A stretch of 64,000 bases of DNA from Comamonadaceae bacterium (GTDB lineage: Bacteria; Pseudomonadota; Gammaproteobacteria; Burkholderiales; Burkholderiaceae_C): the NCBI GenBank assembly GCA_027488115.1, contig JAIYCG010000023.1, positions 62,001-126,000 on the forward strand, written 5' to 3'. The notes below the pieces were generated by a model that ran no database searches, had not been told where the DNA came from, and saw only the letters and a list, made by a program, of their open reading frames with translations. Within the stretch, counting starts at the first letter, position 1, and each line of letters begins with the position of its first letter. Shown piece after piece: positions 10,011 to 20,029 of the stretch. The position numbers and the translations under genes are program-made.

Positions 10011-11167
10011 CAATTTTGTCTCCAGGGCAATCCGCGCATTTTCCAGCCACCCAAATTGCCCCGATGTGCGTGGGCATCAGGATCGCCCTCAAAACCTTCC
10101 AAAATATTGAAGGCCTCAATGCCCAGTTGCGTGGCCCTTTGAGCAGCAGCGACAGATCTGACGCCGCTTCGGCACAGCAACACAATTTTGAGCCCCTCAG
10201 CCGCAATGCGTTGAATACCCGCGTCAAATTCCGGATTCACATCGACCACCGGCCACTGCTTCCAAGCCAAGGGCTTGGCTTCGGGTACAAAGCCCACCCA
10301 CGCACGCTCGGCATCAGATCGCACATCGACCATGACAGCCTCGCCCGACTGCACCCAGTGCCAGGCCAATTCAGGCGTTACATCGCCAGCATAACCGTCT
10401 GCGGCTCGAATGGTTAGAACATCATTTCGCACAGGCTCTCCTCCGGCATCTTGCCGTAATCCAGAATTTAAATTGGCGGGGACCGCTTCGTCTATTCGGC
10501 GCGGCTTAGGCAGGTTCAACTCGTGCAGGGTCTTCACAAACTGCTCTTTGGTTTGACCCGCAACACGCACGTTGTTTTTGATTTCATGGCCAATGCTTGA
10601 ATGGGTTCGACCTTTGTAATCATGCCCTGGCCAGACGGTGGTGTCTTCTGGCAATTTGAACAAGATCTCAGTCAGGCTGTGATACAACGCTTCGGCACTG
10701 CCCGACTGAAAGTCTGTGCGGCCACAACCCTCAATGAGCAAGGTATCGCCCGTGAAAATATGTCCGCCTTGGCTGGCAGCCACGTAAAAACTCATGCTGC
10801 CGGCTGTATGTCCCGGGGTGTGCAAAGCCTTGAGAGCAAAAGCACCAAACGGAATCATTTGACCATCGACCAGTTGAACCGATGCAGTCCCAATGTGACA
10901 AGCTTCAGGCGCTGCTGTTTTCAATCCCAAATGTTCAGCTAGCAAACCTGCGCTGGTAATGTGGTCTGCATGCGCATGCGTTTCTAAGGCCCAATTGACT
11001 TTGAGACCTTTGTCTTGAATGAGCTTTTGATCCCGTGCAATTTGATCGTCCACGGGGTCAATGATGACGGCTTCTAGGGTGTCCGGGTCAAAGACCAAAT
11101 AGGTGTAGGTGCTGGAATCGCTGTCGAACAGTTGAATAACTTGTGCTTGTGCTTGAGAATTGTTCAT
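10010..11167 (-). CDS. Persulfide dioxygenase (ETHE1-like MBL fold) fused to a rhodanese domain
   Basis: Residues 1-240 form an ETHE1-type metallo-beta-lactamase domain: THAHADHI iron/zinc-binding loop, HTPGHTAGS, TGDTLLIEGCGRTDF and WPGHDYKGR. Residues 260-385 form a rhodanese domain with the catalytic cysteine loop LLCRSGVRS. Such fusions oxidise glutathione persulfide to sulfite and pass sulfane sulfur between partners. The ATG at 11167 was preferred to a TTG at 11179 that overlaps the preceding stop. It sits directly downstream of a CsoR-family repressor, and divergent to that repressor is a YeeE/YedE sulfur transporter, the usual context for inducible sulfide/persulfide detoxification. 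Confidence 0.88.
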   Translation of the reverse strand: MNNSQAQAQVIQLFDSDSSTYTYLVFDPDTLEAVIIDPVDDQIARDQKLIQDKGLKVNWALETHAHADHITSAGLLAEHLGLKTAAPEACHIGTASVQLVDGQMIPFGAFALKALHTPGHTAGSMSFYVAASQGGHIFTGDTLLIEGCGRTDFQSGSAEALYHSLTEILFKLPEDTTVWPGHDYKGRTHSSIGHEIKNNVRVAGQTKEQFVKTLHELNLPKPRRIDEAVPANLNSGLRQDAGGEPVRNDVLTIRAADGYAGDVTPELAWHWVQSGEAVMVDVRSDAERAWVGFVPEAKPLAWKQWPVVDVNPEFDAGIQRIAAEGLKIVLLCRSGVRSVAAAQRATQLGIEAFNILEGFEGDPDAHAHRGNLGGWKMRGLPWRQN

Positions 11168-11175
11168 TTCAAACT

Positions 11176-11421
11176 TCAAGCAAATTTCGTGAGCATTTCG
11201 GCCACATGTTCTGCCGATAGATCACCCTGCTCGATCATGCACGCCACCATGGCAAAAAAGGATTTGTCCAAGGCTTTGCGCGATGCCGCCATTTGTTGGG
11301 CGATTTTTTCGCAGTCTGCATCGGTCTCGATCAGTTTTTGCAAACCCCGCAATTGGCCTTCTATTCGGGCCAGACGGGCACAAAGGGCTTTCTTTTTTTC
11401 AGGATTGGCAATGCGGGTCAT
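11176..11421 (-). CDS. CsoR/RcnR/FrmR-family transcriptional repressor, probably persulfide-responsive
   Basis: The 81-residue all-helical DUF156 protein has the family core ARLARIEGQLRGLQKLIE followed by DADCEKIAQQM. Cys37 matches the first sensing cysteine of CsoR. Aligned by eye, the His and second Cys of the copper site are replaced (Met62 and Gly66), while another Cys occurs at position 61. Copper sensing is therefore unlikely. Genomic context (persulfide dioxygenase, YeeE transporter) suggests sulfane-sulfur sensing like CstR; this is inference. The ATG at 11421 was chosen over an upstream GTG or TTG in-frame extension. The divergent transporter starts 76 bases away, so the operator should lie in that gap. 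Confidence 0.8.
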   Translation of the reverse strand: MTRIANPEKKKALCARLARIEGQLRGLQKLIETDADCEKIAQQMAASRKALDKSFFAMVACMIEQGDLSAEHVAEMLTKFA

Positions 11422-11497
11422 GGAAATCTTTCTGGCGGACCACAAATTATGATAACTTTTGCCAGCTTTTGGACACACACACGCGAAACTCTCATCG

Positions 11498-11917
11498 ATG
11501 ATTTCTAATTTGCACCCTTATCTCACTGCCGGACTCGGCGGTATTCTGATTGGTTTAGCCAGTTGGCTCCTATGGTGGGGCCTTGGCCGCATTGCGGGTA
11601 TCAGCGGTATCACCTCAGAAACAATTGCCGCCCCCACTCACCCCGACACATGGCGTTGGGCGTTTTTAGCAGGCTTGATTTTGGGTGGATGCCTTTTGGG
11701 TCAAGGCTTGGAGGTCCCCACCCTCTCCACCAGACCACTTTACTTGCTCATTCCTGCAGGGCTTTTGGTAGGCATTGGAACCGTCTGGGGAAGTGGCTGC
11801 ACCAGTGGCCATGGGGTGTGCGGCTTGGGCAGGCTGTCCCTCAGGTCCTTGGTAGCCGTTGGTGTGTTTATGGCCACAGGCATGCTGGCCGTCACTTTGA
11901 TGCGAGGTGCAGCATGA
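11498..11917 (+). CDS. YeeE/YedE-family sulfur-compound transporter, first half
   Basis: The 139-residue membrane protein has about four hydrophobic segments and the conserved GSGCTSGHGVCGLGRLS motif, whose cysteine relays thiosulfate or sulfane sulfur in characterised YeeE proteins. The full-length bacterial transporter is about twice this size; here the second half is encoded by the next gene, which overlaps by four bases (ATGA). The ATG at 11498 gives a proper N-terminal membrane segment. It is divergent from the CsoR-family repressor and is very likely controlled by it. Confidence 0.85.
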   Translation: MISNLHPYLTAGLGGILIGLASWLLWWGLGRIAGISGITSETIAAPTHPDTWRWAFLAGLILGGCLLGQGLEVPTLSTRPLYLLIPAGLLVGIGTVWGSGCTSGHGVCGLGRLSLRSLVAVGVFMATGMLAVTLMRGAA

Positions 11918-12390
11918 GTTCACAACCCGAACGCGCTGGCCGTCTTGGCTTGGCCTTCTCTGCTGGCCTTTTATTTTCGGCAGGCTTGGTTTTGTCTGGC
12001 ATGACGCAGCCTCTCAAAGTATTGGGGTTTTTAGACATCACCGCCATCGGAAAAGGGCCATTTCCAGGGCTCTGGGACCCGACTTTGGCCTTTGTCATGG
12101 GCGGTGCGGTCTGCGTCACCCTGCTGGCCTTTGGATGGACACAAAGAATTGCTCAAGCTCCCCGATTCGCCGACCAATTCCATGAACCCGGCCAGCGACA
12201 CATCGACTTACCACTGGTAGGCGGTGCCGTCTTATTCGGTGCGGGTTGGGGCTTGGTGGGCTACTGTCCAGGTCCCGCTCTCGCCAGCGCTCTTTTGAGC
12301 ACAGATGCCCTGATTTTCACCGCCGCCATGTTGGCTGGCATGTTGATTTGTAAGACTTTTCTAAGTAAAAGCGCTAAGATCGCAGATTGA
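11914..12390 (+). CDS. YeeE/YedE-family sulfur-compound transporter, second half (DUF6691 type)
   Basis: The 158-residue membrane protein with about four hydrophobic stretches carries GAGWGLVGYCPGPAL, the second cysteine motif of the split YeeE/YedE pair. Its ATG overlaps the stop codon of the first half, so the two are translationally coupled and presumably form one transporter for thiosulfate or another sulfane-sulfur compound. The gene ends three bases before a perfect palindrome that belongs to the downstream icmF promoter region. Confidence 0.83.
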   Translation: MSSQPERAGRLGLAFSAGLLFSAGLVLSGMTQPLKVLGFLDITAIGKGPFPGLWDPTLAFVMGGAVCVTLLAFGWTQRIAQAPRFADQFHEPGQRHIDLPLVGGAVLFGAGWGLVGYCPGPALASALLSTDALIFTAAMLAGMLICKTFLSKSAKIAD

Positions 12391-12392
12391 CG

Positions 12393-12408
12393 TTGACGTA
12401 AACGTCAA
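12393..12408. promoter_or_regulatory. Palindromic operator TTGACGT-AA-ACGTCAA upstream of icmF
   Basis: A perfect 7-base inverted repeat with a two-base centre lies 56 bases before the icmF start codon. This shape resembles operators of MerR-family regulators such as LiuR, which control branched-chain amino acid and acyl-CoA catabolism in proteobacteria. icmF encodes exactly that kind of enzyme, which supports the reading. No MerR gene is in the window, so the regulator would be encoded elsewhere. Confidence 0.55.
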
Positions 12409-12463
12409 TTAGGCTGAGCCGCTTCCTGATGCGGCCCTTTTCATCCTTGACTGGAACCTTGAC

Positions 12464-15400
12464 ATGACCGACTTGTCTGCCGAATACAAAGCCCTCGCCG
12501 AATACCGCCCCACGCACAAAGTGCGATTTGTCACTGCCGCCAGTTTGTTTGATGGCCACGATGCGGCCATCAACATCATGCGCCGCATTTTGCAAAGCAT
12601 GGGTGCCGAAGTGATTCACTTGGGTCACAACCGCTCCGTCGATGAAGTGGTCACGGCCGCTTTGCAAGAGGACGCGCAAGGCATTGCCATCAGCTCCTAC
12701 CAAGGCGGCCACGTCGAGTATTTCAAATACATGGTCGACCTGTTGCGCCAGCGCGGCGGGGAACACATCCAAGTCTTTGGCGGCGGCGGTGGTGTCATTG
12801 TTCCCGCAGAAATTCGCGAGTTGCACGCCTATGGCGTAGGCCGCATTTACAGCCCCGAAGACGGCCAACGCATGGGCTTGGCCGGTATGATTGGCGAGAT
12901 GGTCATGCGCTGCGACAAAGACCTCAGCCCTTATGCCCCCAAAGATTTGAAAGCCATTCAAGGCAACACCGAAGCCCATTGGCGCGCCTTGTCTCAACTG
13001 ATCACCGTTTTAGAAAATGGCAGCGCTTCTGCCGACATGGTGGCTGCATTGCGCACAGAGGCCGCTCTGCACAAAGTACCCGTGCTGGGCATTACCGGTA
13101 CTGGCGGCGCTGGCAAATCTTCTTTAACCGACGAACTCATTCGTCGTTTGCGTTTAGACCAAGGTGATGACTTGCGCATCGCAGTGGTGTCCATCGACCC
13201 CTCACGGCGCAAGAGTGGCGGTGCACTCTTGGGAGATCGCATTCGCATGAATGCCATCAACCCTTGGCGCAATGGCCAGCGCGTGTTCATGCGCAGTTTG
13301 GCCACGCGCGATTTTGGCAGCGAAATTTCTGCGGCGCTGCCCGATGTGGTGGCCGCTTGCAAGGTGGCTGGCTTTGATGTGGTGGTGGTTGAAACCTCTG
13401 GCATTGGTCAAGGCGATGCTGCCATCGTGCCCCACGTTGATTTGCCCATGTACGTCATGACGCCAGAATTTGGTGCGGCCAGCCAGTTAGAAAAAATCGA
13501 CATGCTCGACTTTGCAGAGTTTGTGGCCATCAACAAGTTTGACCGCAAAGGCGCCAGCGATGCGCTGCGCGATGTAGCCAAACAAGTTCAACGCAACCAA
13601 GAAGCTTGGACCGTACCCACAGAAAAAATGCCCGTGTTTGGCACCATGGCTGCTCGCTTCAACGACGATGGCGTGACCGCTTTGTACCAAGCTCTCAAAG
13701 TTCGATTGGGCGAATTGGGTTTGAAGTTGAAGGAAGGCCTGTTACCCACAGTCGACGTTCGACACAGCACCAACCAAACCCCTGTGGTGCCCACTGCGCG
13801 CACACGCTACTTGGCAGAAATCAGTGACACCGTTCGTGGCTATAAAAAACAAGCTCGCGCGCAAGCACAATTGGCCCGCGAAATTCAGCAATTGCGGGCT
13901 GCTGCCGTCATGCTGGAAGTCGACAAGCCAGGGCGCGCCAAAGCCTCAGAGGCTGCAATCGATCTGGCAAATCGAAGAGAAGAAACGCAAGACCCTGGCG
14001 CAAAGAAATTATTGGTGCAGTGGCCAGAGATGCAAAAGGCCTACGCGGCTGATGAGTATGTGGTGAAAATTCGCGACAAAGAAATTCGCACCGCGCTCAT
14101 TTCCAAAAGTTTGTCGGGCACCAGCATTCGCAAAGTGTCTTTGCCCACTTACGAAGACCATGGTGAGATTTTAAAGTGGCTCATGCTCGACAACGTGCCC
14201 GGCAGTTTCCCCTACACCGCCGGCACCTTTGCGTTCAAACGCGAAGGCGAAGATCCCACGCGCATGTTTGCCGGCGAAGGCGATGCCTTTAGAACCAACA
14301 CCCGTTTCAAGTTGCTCAGCGCAGGCATGGCCGCCAAACGTTTGTCCACGGCGTTTGACTCCGTCACACTGTATGGCAACGACCCCGATCCTCGTCCAGA
14401 CATCTACGGCAAGGTCGGCAACTCGGGTGTGAGCATTGCCACGTTGGACGATATGAAAGTGCTCTATGGCGGATTCGATTTGTGCAACCCCAGCACCAGC
14501 GTGTCCATGACCATCAACGGCCCCGCGCCTTCTATCTTGGCCATGTTCATGAACACCGCCATTGATCAAAACTTGGAAAAATTCAAAACCGACAACGGCC
14601 GCGAGCCGACCGAAACTGAAGCCGCCAAAATTCGCGAGTGGGTTTTGGCCAACGTGCGGGGTACCGTACAAGCCGACATCTTGAAAGAAGACCAAGGCCA
14701 AAACACGTGCATCTTCAGCACCGAGTTCAGCTTGAAAGTCATGGGCGACATTGCCCAATATTTTGTGCACAACGATGTGCGCAATTTCTACTCTGTGTCC
14801 ATCAGTGGTTATCACATTGCCGAAGCGGGTGCCAACCCCATCAGCCAATTGGCCTTCACACTCTCCAATGGTTTTACGTTTGTAGAAGCCTACTTGGCGC
14901 GCGGCATGCACATCGACGATTTCGCGCCCAACCTGAGCTTCTTCTTCAGCAACGGCATGGACCCTGAATACACCGTGATGGGCCGCGTAGCACGTCGTAT
15001 TTGGGCCGTGGCCATGAAGAACAAATATGGCGCGAACGAGCGAAGCCAGAAATTGAAATACCACATTCAAACTTCTGGACGTTCCTTGCACGCGCAAGAG
15101 ATTCAGTTCAACGACATTCGAACCACGCTGCAAGCTTTGATTGCCATTTACGACAATTGCAACTCGCTGCACACCAATGCGTTTGACGAAGCCATCACCA
15201 CTCCCACCGAAGACAGCGTGCGCCGCGCCATGGCCATCCAACTCATCATCAACCGCGAGTGGGGTTTGGCCAAAAATGAAAACCCAAGCCAAGGCGCCTT
15301 CATCATTGAAGAGTTGACGGAGTTGGTGGAGGAAGCTGTGCTCACTGAGTTTGAAAAAATTGCAGATCGCGGCGGCGTGTTGGGTGCCATGGAAACGGGC

Positions 15401-15757
15401 TACCAGCGCGGCAAGATTCAAGACGAATCGATGCACTACGAGATGCTCAAGCACACTGGCGAGTACCCCATCATTGGCGTCAATACGTTCCGCAACCCCA
15501 AAGGCGATGAAGTTTTGGAAAAGCTGGAATTGGCACGCTCTACGGAAGAAGAGAAAAAATCTCAACTCGACCGTTTGCACGCTTTTCACGCCAAGCACGC
15601 CGCGCAATCACCCGCCATGTTGGCGCGCTTACAACAAGCTGTGATTCACAATCACAATGTGTTTGAAGTGCTCATGGATGCGGTGCGTGTTTGCTCACTC
15701 GGTCAAATCACCAACGCACTCTTTGAAGTGGGCGGGCAATATCGCAGAAACATGTAA
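12464..15757 (+). CDS. icmF: Fused isobutyryl-CoA mutase IcmF
   Basis: The 1097-residue protein has the IcmF architecture. An N-terminal B12-binding domain comes first (residues 15-150, [14 protein letters not shown] with the His that ligates cobalt, and the glycine-rich [10 protein letters not shown]). A central MeaB-like G-protein chaperone follows (P-loop [16 protein letters not shown] at about 208, later [11 protein letters not shown] and NKFD). The C-terminal methylmalonyl-CoA-mutase barrel starts at about residue 560 ([25 protein letters not shown]). It interconverts isobutyryl-CoA and n-butyryl-CoA; some homologues act on pivalyl- or isovaleryl-CoA. Ordinary methylmalonyl-CoA mutase lacks the internal G domain and the N-terminal B12 domain. 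Confidence 0.92.
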   Translation: MTDLSAEYKALAEYRPTHKVRFVTAASLFDGHDAAINIMRRILQSMGAEVIHLGHNRSVDEVVTAALQEDAQGIAISSYQGGHVEYFKYMVDLLRQRGGEHIQVFGGGGGVIVPAEIRELHAYGVGRIYSPEDGQRMGLAGMIGEMVMRCDKDLSPYAPKDLKAIQGNTEAHWRALSQLITVLENGSASADMVAALRTEAALHKVPVLGITGTGGAGKSSLTDELIRRLRLDQGDDLRIAVVSIDPSRRKSGGALLGDRIRMNAINPWRNGQRVFMRSLATRDFGSEISAALPDVVAACKVAGFDVVVVETSGIGQGDAAIVPHVDLPMYVMTPEFGAASQLEKIDMLDFAEFVAINKFDRKGASDALRDVAKQVQRNQEAWTVPTEKMPVFGTMAARFNDDGVTALYQALKVRLGELGLKLKEGLLPTVDVRHSTNQTPVVPTARTRYLAEISDTVRGYKKQARAQAQLAREIQQLRAAAVMLEVDKPGRAKASEAAIDLANRREETQDPGAKKLLVQWPEMQKAYAADEYVVKIRDKEIRTALISKSLSGTSIRKVSLPTYEDHGEILKWLMLDNVPGSFPYTAGTFAFKREGEDPTRMFAGEGDAFRTNTRFKLLSAGMAAKRLSTAFDSVTLYGNDPDPRPDIYGKVGNSGVSIATLDDMKVLYGGFDLCNPSTSVSMTINGPAPSILAMFMNTAIDQNLEKFKTDNGREPTETEAAKIREWVLANVRGTVQADILKEDQGQNTCIFSTEFSLKVMGDIAQYFVHNDVRNFYSVSISGYHIAEAGANPISQLAFTLSNGFTFVEAYLARGMHIDDFAPNLSFFFSNGMDPEYTVMGRVARRIWAVAMKNKYGANERSQKLKYHIQTSGRSLHAQEIQFNDIRTTLQALIAIYDNCNSLHTNAFDEAITTPTEDSVRRAMAIQLIINREWGLAKNENPSQGAFIIEELTELVEEAVLTEFEKIADRGGVLGAMETGYQRGKIQDESMHYEMLKHTGEYPIIGVNTFRNPKGDEVLEKLELARSTEEEKKSQLDRLHAFHAKHAAQSPAMLARLQQAVIHNHNVFEVLMDAVRVCSLGQITNALFEVGGQYRRNM

Positions 15758-15805
15758 ATTTCCGACTGTCATGCGTTGTTAATGTCTTTGTGCGACATTA
15801 AGCGC

Positions 15806-16759
15806 ATGAACATCCTTTTCATTGTTGACCCCCTCGCCACCTTCAAAATCAAGAAGGACACCAGCTTTGCCATGATGCGCGAGGCCCAAAAACGGGGTCA
15901 TCAAGTTTCAGCTTGCGAAGTGCCGCACATTCAATGGCAGCAGGGTGGGTGCGTCAAAGCGCAAGTTCAAGACTTGCAGTTGACGGGCGATGCCAATGCT
16001 TGGTATGAAGTCACCGCCAAGCGCCAAGCATGGCTCAAAGACTTTGACGCCATCATCATGCGCAAAGATCCGCCTTTTGACAGCGAGTATTTTTACGCCA
16101 CCCATTTGCTCAGCCAGGCAGAGCGCGAAGGCGCCAAGGTATTTAACAAAGCTTCAGCTTTGCGCGATCACCCCGAAAAACTGGCCATCATGGAGTTCCC
16201 TCAATTCATTGGCCCCACTTTGGTCACACGTTCTGCCGACGCCATCAAAGCGTTTCATGCAGAACACCAAGACATCATTTTGAAGCCCCTCGATGGCATG
16301 GGTGGCATGGGCATTTTCCGCGTGGGTGCAGACGGCATGAATTTGGGCTCCATCATCGAAACGCTCAACTTAGACGGTGCGCAATCGGTCATGGTGCAAA
16401 AGTTTCTGCCAGCCATTGCCCAGGGCGACAAGCGGGTGCTCATCATTGGCGGCAAGCCAGTGCCCTTCTGCTTAGCCCGCATTCCGCAAGGTGGTGAAGT
16501 GCGCGGCAACCTGGCTGCGGGTGGCAAAGGCGTGGCCCAGCCCCTTACCGACAACGACCGGGCCATTGCAGAAGCCATTGGCCCCATCTTGGCGGCGCGT
16601 GGCTTGTTGTTAATTGGTTTGGATGTGATCGGCACCAGCGTGACGGAGATCAACGTCACCAGCCCCACATGCTTCCAAGAGATCTTTGATCAAACGGGTT
16701 GTGATGTGGCGGCTATTTTCATTGATGCCCTTGAGGCTGCGGTGAAAGCAAGCGCTTAA
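15806..16759 (+). CDS. gshB: Glutathione synthetase
   Basis: The 317-residue ATP-grasp ligase joins gamma-glutamylcysteine and glycine. The N-terminus MNILFIVDPLATFKIKKDTS is characteristic of GshB. The ATP-grasp core shows DIILKPLDGMGGMGIFRV, and the metal/ATP site is in GLDVIGTSVTEINVTSPT. The ATG at 15806 is preferred over a longer frame from 15776. The last four bases overlap the convergent amidotransferase gene. Glutathione made by this enzyme is the acceptor for the persulfide dioxygenase a few kilobases upstream, although the two are not one operon. Confidence 0.95.
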   Translation: MNILFIVDPLATFKIKKDTSFAMMREAQKRGHQVSACEVPHIQWQQGGCVKAQVQDLQLTGDANAWYEVTAKRQAWLKDFDAIIMRKDPPFDSEYFYATHLLSQAEREGAKVFNKASALRDHPEKLAIMEFPQFIGPTLVTRSADAIKAFHAEHQDIILKPLDGMGGMGIFRVGADGMNLGSIIETLNLDGAQSVMVQKFLPAIAQGDKRVLIIGGKPVPFCLARIPQGGEVRGNLAAGGKGVAQPLTDNDRAIAEAIGPILAARGLLLIGLDVIGTSVTEINVTSPTCFQEIFDQTGCDVAAIFIDALEAAVKASA

Positions 16760-17517
16760 ATCAAAGCGCCGTCTCTAAACACCATCAGCTCACCAGGCAC
16801 AAAAGCTGTCCACGGCTCGTCCAAGGTAAGAGGTGCAGTCACCACCACCGCCACTCGATCGGTGGGCTGGGTTTGCTCGGCAAAGTTCACTTGCATGTCT
16901 TCGTCTTTCAAGGTGGCTGTTTTGAACGGAAACTGCCTTAAAACATAGTGCAAGTTGGTAGAGGCATGAGCCCACAAAGCTTGACCATTGGACAGCAAAA
17001 AATTAAAGGTGCCGTGCTTCGAAATGGAGGGTACCAACTCACGCAGCGTGAGTGTCAACTCTTCCACGCTGGGCACAGACGCATGCGACTTAGAGAGCTC
17101 TTGCATGAGCCAGCAAAACGCGCGCTCGCTGTCGGTTTGTCCCACCGGATGAAAGTGCCCATGCAAACGTGGATTGAAATTCTCTAAGTGACCGTTGTGG
17201 GCAAAGACCCAGTAACGCCCCCACAGCTCTCGCACAAATGGATGACAGTTTTCAAGCGACACCACGCCCTGCGTCGCCTTGCGAATGTGTGCAATGACGT
17301 TTTGACTTTTGATCGGATAACGCCGTATGAGCTCGGCCACAGGCGAACGACTGGCTTCCTGGTGATCGACAAAATGCCGCACACCAGCGCCTTCAAAAAA
17401 AGCAATGCCCCAACCATCTGAATGATGATCGGTCATACCGCCTCGTTGTGAAAAACCACTGAAGCTGAATGTTGCATCAGTGGGGGTGTTGCAATTCATG
17501 CCCAAAAGTTGGCACAT
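16756..17517 (-). CDS. Class II glutamine amidotransferase domain protein (YafJ-like)
   Basis: The 253-residue protein starts MCQLLGMNCNTPTD, so Cys2 would be the N-terminal nucleophile after Met removal; this fixes the start at 17517 although the frame is open further upstream. Other Ntn-hydrolase motifs are SDGWGIAFFEG, HIRKATQG and FAHNGHLENF. Stand-alone domains of this family (YafJ, DUF class) occur widely with unclear substrates; some act as gamma-glutamyl hydrolases of the EgtC type. It lies 49 bases downstream of malate synthase on the same strand and overlaps gshB convergently. Confidence 0.85.
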   Translation of the reverse strand: MCQLLGMNCNTPTDATFSFSGFSQRGGMTDHHSDGWGIAFFEGAGVRHFVDHQEASRSPVAELIRRYPIKSQNVIAHIRKATQGVVSLENCHPFVRELWGRYWVFAHNGHLENFNPRLHGHFHPVGQTDSERAFCWLMQELSKSHASVPSVEELTLTLRELVPSISKHGTFNFLLSNGQALWAHASTNLHYVLRQFPFKTATLKDEDMQVNFAEQTQPTDRVAVVVTAPLTLDEPWTAFVPGELMVFRDGALI

Positions 17518-17566
17518 GTCGAAGCCTTTTTCAAGGGTGGCCAAGGCTTGGCCACCTTGCAACAGT

Positions 17567-19798
17567 TTAGCTTGCCTTGACCTTCAAACGCCAAGCGTGC
17601 AACAAAGGTTCGGTGTAACCGCTGGGTTGCTCTTTGCCTTTGAACACCAAGTCGCAAGCGGCCTGATAAGCCTTCGAAGTTTTGAAGTTGCCCGCCATGT
17701 TTTGGTAAGAGGCATCGCCAGCGTTTTGCTGATCGACCACGGCAGCCATGCGCTCCATGGTGGCCTTCACTTGCGCCTCGGTCACCACGCCGTGGGCCAT
17801 CCAATTGGCAATGTGCTGGCTGCTGATGCGCAAAGTGGCGCGGTCTTCCATCAGGCCCACGCCATGAATGTCGGGGACCTTTGAGCAACCCACGCCTTGA
17901 TCAACCCAACGCACCACATAACCCAAGATGCCCTGGGCATTGTTGTCGAGCTCGTCTTGTTTGTCTTTCTCGGTCCACTCCGAGGCCTGTCCCGCGGTGA
18001 CCACTGGAAACTGCAACAACTTGCTAAGCGTTTCTTCGCGCATGGCTTTGGCGTCGTTCTTGCCAATGGTTTTTTCCATGTGCTTTTGCAACGCAGGCAC
18101 ATTCACTTGGTGATAGTGCATGGCATGCAAGGTCGCAGCCGTGGGGCTTGGCACCCAAGCTGTGTTGGCACCGGCATTGGGATGAGAAATTTTTTGCTTC
18201 AACATGTCGGCCATCAAATCAGGCATGGCCCACATGCCTTTGCCAATTTGTGCGCGGCCACGCAAGCCGGCTTGCAAGCCGACTGCCACATTGCTTTTCT
18301 CGTAGGCGCCCAGCCACGTACTGCCCTTGATGTCACCCTTGCGCATGACAGGGCCTGCCAACATACAAGTGTGCATTTCGTCGCCTGTGCGGTCCAAGAA
18401 GCCAGTGTTAATGAAGGCGACACGCGATTTGGCAGCAGCAATGCACGCTGCCAAATTGACACTGGTGCGACGCTCTTCGTCCATGATGCCCAGCTTCACT
18501 GTGGAGGGCTTCAAGCCCAACACTTTTTCAACACGACCAAACAGCGTGTCGGCAAAGCCCACTTCTTTGGGGCCATGCATTTTGGGCTTGACGATGTACA
18601 CGCTGCCCGTGCGGCTGTTGCGGAAATCAGCGCCCTTCTTTTTCTGCAAATCGACCATCGCGCAGGTGGTGGTGATCATGGCGTCCATGATGCCTTCTGG
18701 AATTTCTTTTTGCGTGCCATCTGCCGCGTTGTACAAAATGGCAGGGTTGGTCATGAGGTGACCCACATTGCGCACAAACAGCAATGAACGACCATGCAAT
18801 ACCTCGTGGCCTTTGCCGCTTGGCTTGGTGTACACGCGGTCTGGGTTCAAAGTGCGCTTGAAGGTTTTGCCGCCCTTTTGAACGTCTTCTGACAAAGTGC
18901 CCTGCAAAATTCCAAGCCAATTGCTGTAGGCCAAAACCTTGTCTTCAGCATCCACAGCGGCCACTGAATCTTCTAAATCCAAAATGGTAGAAAGTGCTGC
19001 TTCAGCCACCAAATCAGAAACGCCCGCAGGGTCTGTTTTGCCGATAGGGTGCGATTTGTTGATTTCCAAATCAAGGTGCAAACCGTTGTGCTTGAAAAGC
19101 AAAGAGGTGGGCGCTTTGGCATCGCCTTGAAAGCCGACAAATTGTTTGGCGTCGGCCAATGTGGTGGTGCCAGACTTCAAACTCACCACCAACTTGCCGC
19201 CCTTCACGCTGTAGCCCGTGCTGTCAATGTGGGAGCCCTTCTTCAAAGGTGCACAGCGGTCGAGCACATAGCGGCAATATTCAATGACCTTGGCGCCACG
19301 CTTGGGGTTGTAGCCAGTGCCTTTTTCGCAACCATCGGCTTCACTCAGCACATCGGTGCCATACAGGGCGTCATACAAAGAACCCCAACGTGCATTGGCC
19401 GCATTCAAGGCATAACGTGCATTCAAAATGGGCACGACCAACTGCGGGCCTGCCAACACAGCCAACTCTGCATCCACATTTTCGGTGTTTGCTTTGGGGT
19501 TCTTGGGCTCGGGCACCAAGTAGCCAATTGATTTCAAATGTTGGCGGTACGCCTTCATGGCTTTGGCATCGCTCACTGGGCCGGGATGGGCTGTATGCCA
19601 CTTGTCCATTTCCAATTGAATGCGATCGCGCTCTGCCAACAAAGCCAAATTCACCGGCGCCAAGTCTTTCACAATGGCGTCAAAGCCATTCCAGAAGTTC
19701 TTGCTTTGCACACCCACAGCCGGCAAAACTTGGTCTTCGATAAAACGATACAAAGGCGTGGCAACGTGGAGCCCGTGAATGGCAATGCGATCAGTCAT
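17567..19798 (-). CDS. glcB: Malate synthase G
   Basis: The 743-residue monomeric malate synthase condenses glyoxylate with acetyl-CoA in the glyoxylate/glycolate route. The length and the segments [16 protein letters not shown] (metal-binding Glu-Asp region), [15 protein letters not shown] and [16 protein letters not shown] match the G isoform; isoform A is about 530 residues. The ATG at 19798 has a GAGG six bases upstream and is preferred over an upstream TTG at 19810. It is transcribed divergently from the HMG-CoA-lyase-type gene, with a 231-base intergenic region between starts. Isocitrate lyase is not nearby. Confidence 0.95.
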   Translation of the reverse strand: MTDRIAIHGLHVATPLYRFIEDQVLPAVGVQSKNFWNGFDAIVKDLAPVNLALLAERDRIQLEMDKWHTAHPGPVSDAKAMKAYRQHLKSIGYLVPEPKNPKANTENVDAELAVLAGPQLVVPILNARYALNAANARWGSLYDALYGTDVLSEADGCEKGTGYNPKRGAKVIEYCRYVLDRCAPLKKGSHIDSTGYSVKGGKLVVSLKSGTTTLADAKQFVGFQGDAKAPTSLLFKHNGLHLDLEINKSHPIGKTDPAGVSDLVAEAALSTILDLEDSVAAVDAEDKVLAYSNWLGILQGTLSEDVQKGGKTFKRTLNPDRVYTKPSGKGHEVLHGRSLLFVRNVGHLMTNPAILYNAADGTQKEIPEGIMDAMITTTCAMVDLQKKKGADFRNSRTGSVYIVKPKMHGPKEVGFADTLFGRVEKVLGLKPSTVKLGIMDEERRTSVNLAACIAAAKSRVAFINTGFLDRTGDEMHTCMLAGPVMRKGDIKGSTWLGAYEKSNVAVGLQAGLRGRAQIGKGMWAMPDLMADMLKQKISHPNAGANTAWVPSPTAATLHAMHYHQVNVPALQKHMEKTIGKNDAKAMREETLSKLLQFPVVTAGQASEWTEKDKQDELDNNAQGILGYVVRWVDQGVGCSKVPDIHGVGLMEDRATLRISSQHIANWMAHGVVTEAQVKATMERMAAVVDQQNAGDASYQNMAGNFKTSKAYQAACDLVFKGKEQPSGYTEPLLHAWRLKVKAS

Positions 19799-20029
19799 AA
19801 AAAACCTCAAATAAAAAAACAGGTGGCAGCTGCACTCAACAGCTTACAAAAAGCATGAGAAACGCTTTCTTTGAACAGACATCACTTTATTCGATGTTTC
19901 AGCAATCAAAAATCCGGCAAATATCCTTTGACTTGTGACTTTTTTGCAAAGATAGGTGCCAAATGCAAGAAAATTAGTGAGAATATTGTTCAACGCTGAA
20001 AACTTTCACAGTGACACCTCAAAGACAAC
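19799..20029. other. Divergent intergenic region glcB / mvaB-like lyase
   Basis: This 231-base AT-rich gap separates two divergent start codons and must contain both promoters. The glcB ribosome site (GAGG) is at its left edge. No perfect inverted repeat longer than six bases, no RNA gene and no small open frame with a convincing ribosome site were seen. Confidence 0.4.

Noticed and set aside
14171-15607. 478-codon open frame on the minus strand opposite icmF
   Set aside because: It is fully antisense to the well-supported mutase domain, has a repeated His/Val-rich composition typical of reversed coding sequence, and shows no recognisable domain.
17897-18787. 296-codon plus-strand frame within malate synthase G
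   Set aside because: Mirror of the malate synthase reading frame; no start signal and no domain.
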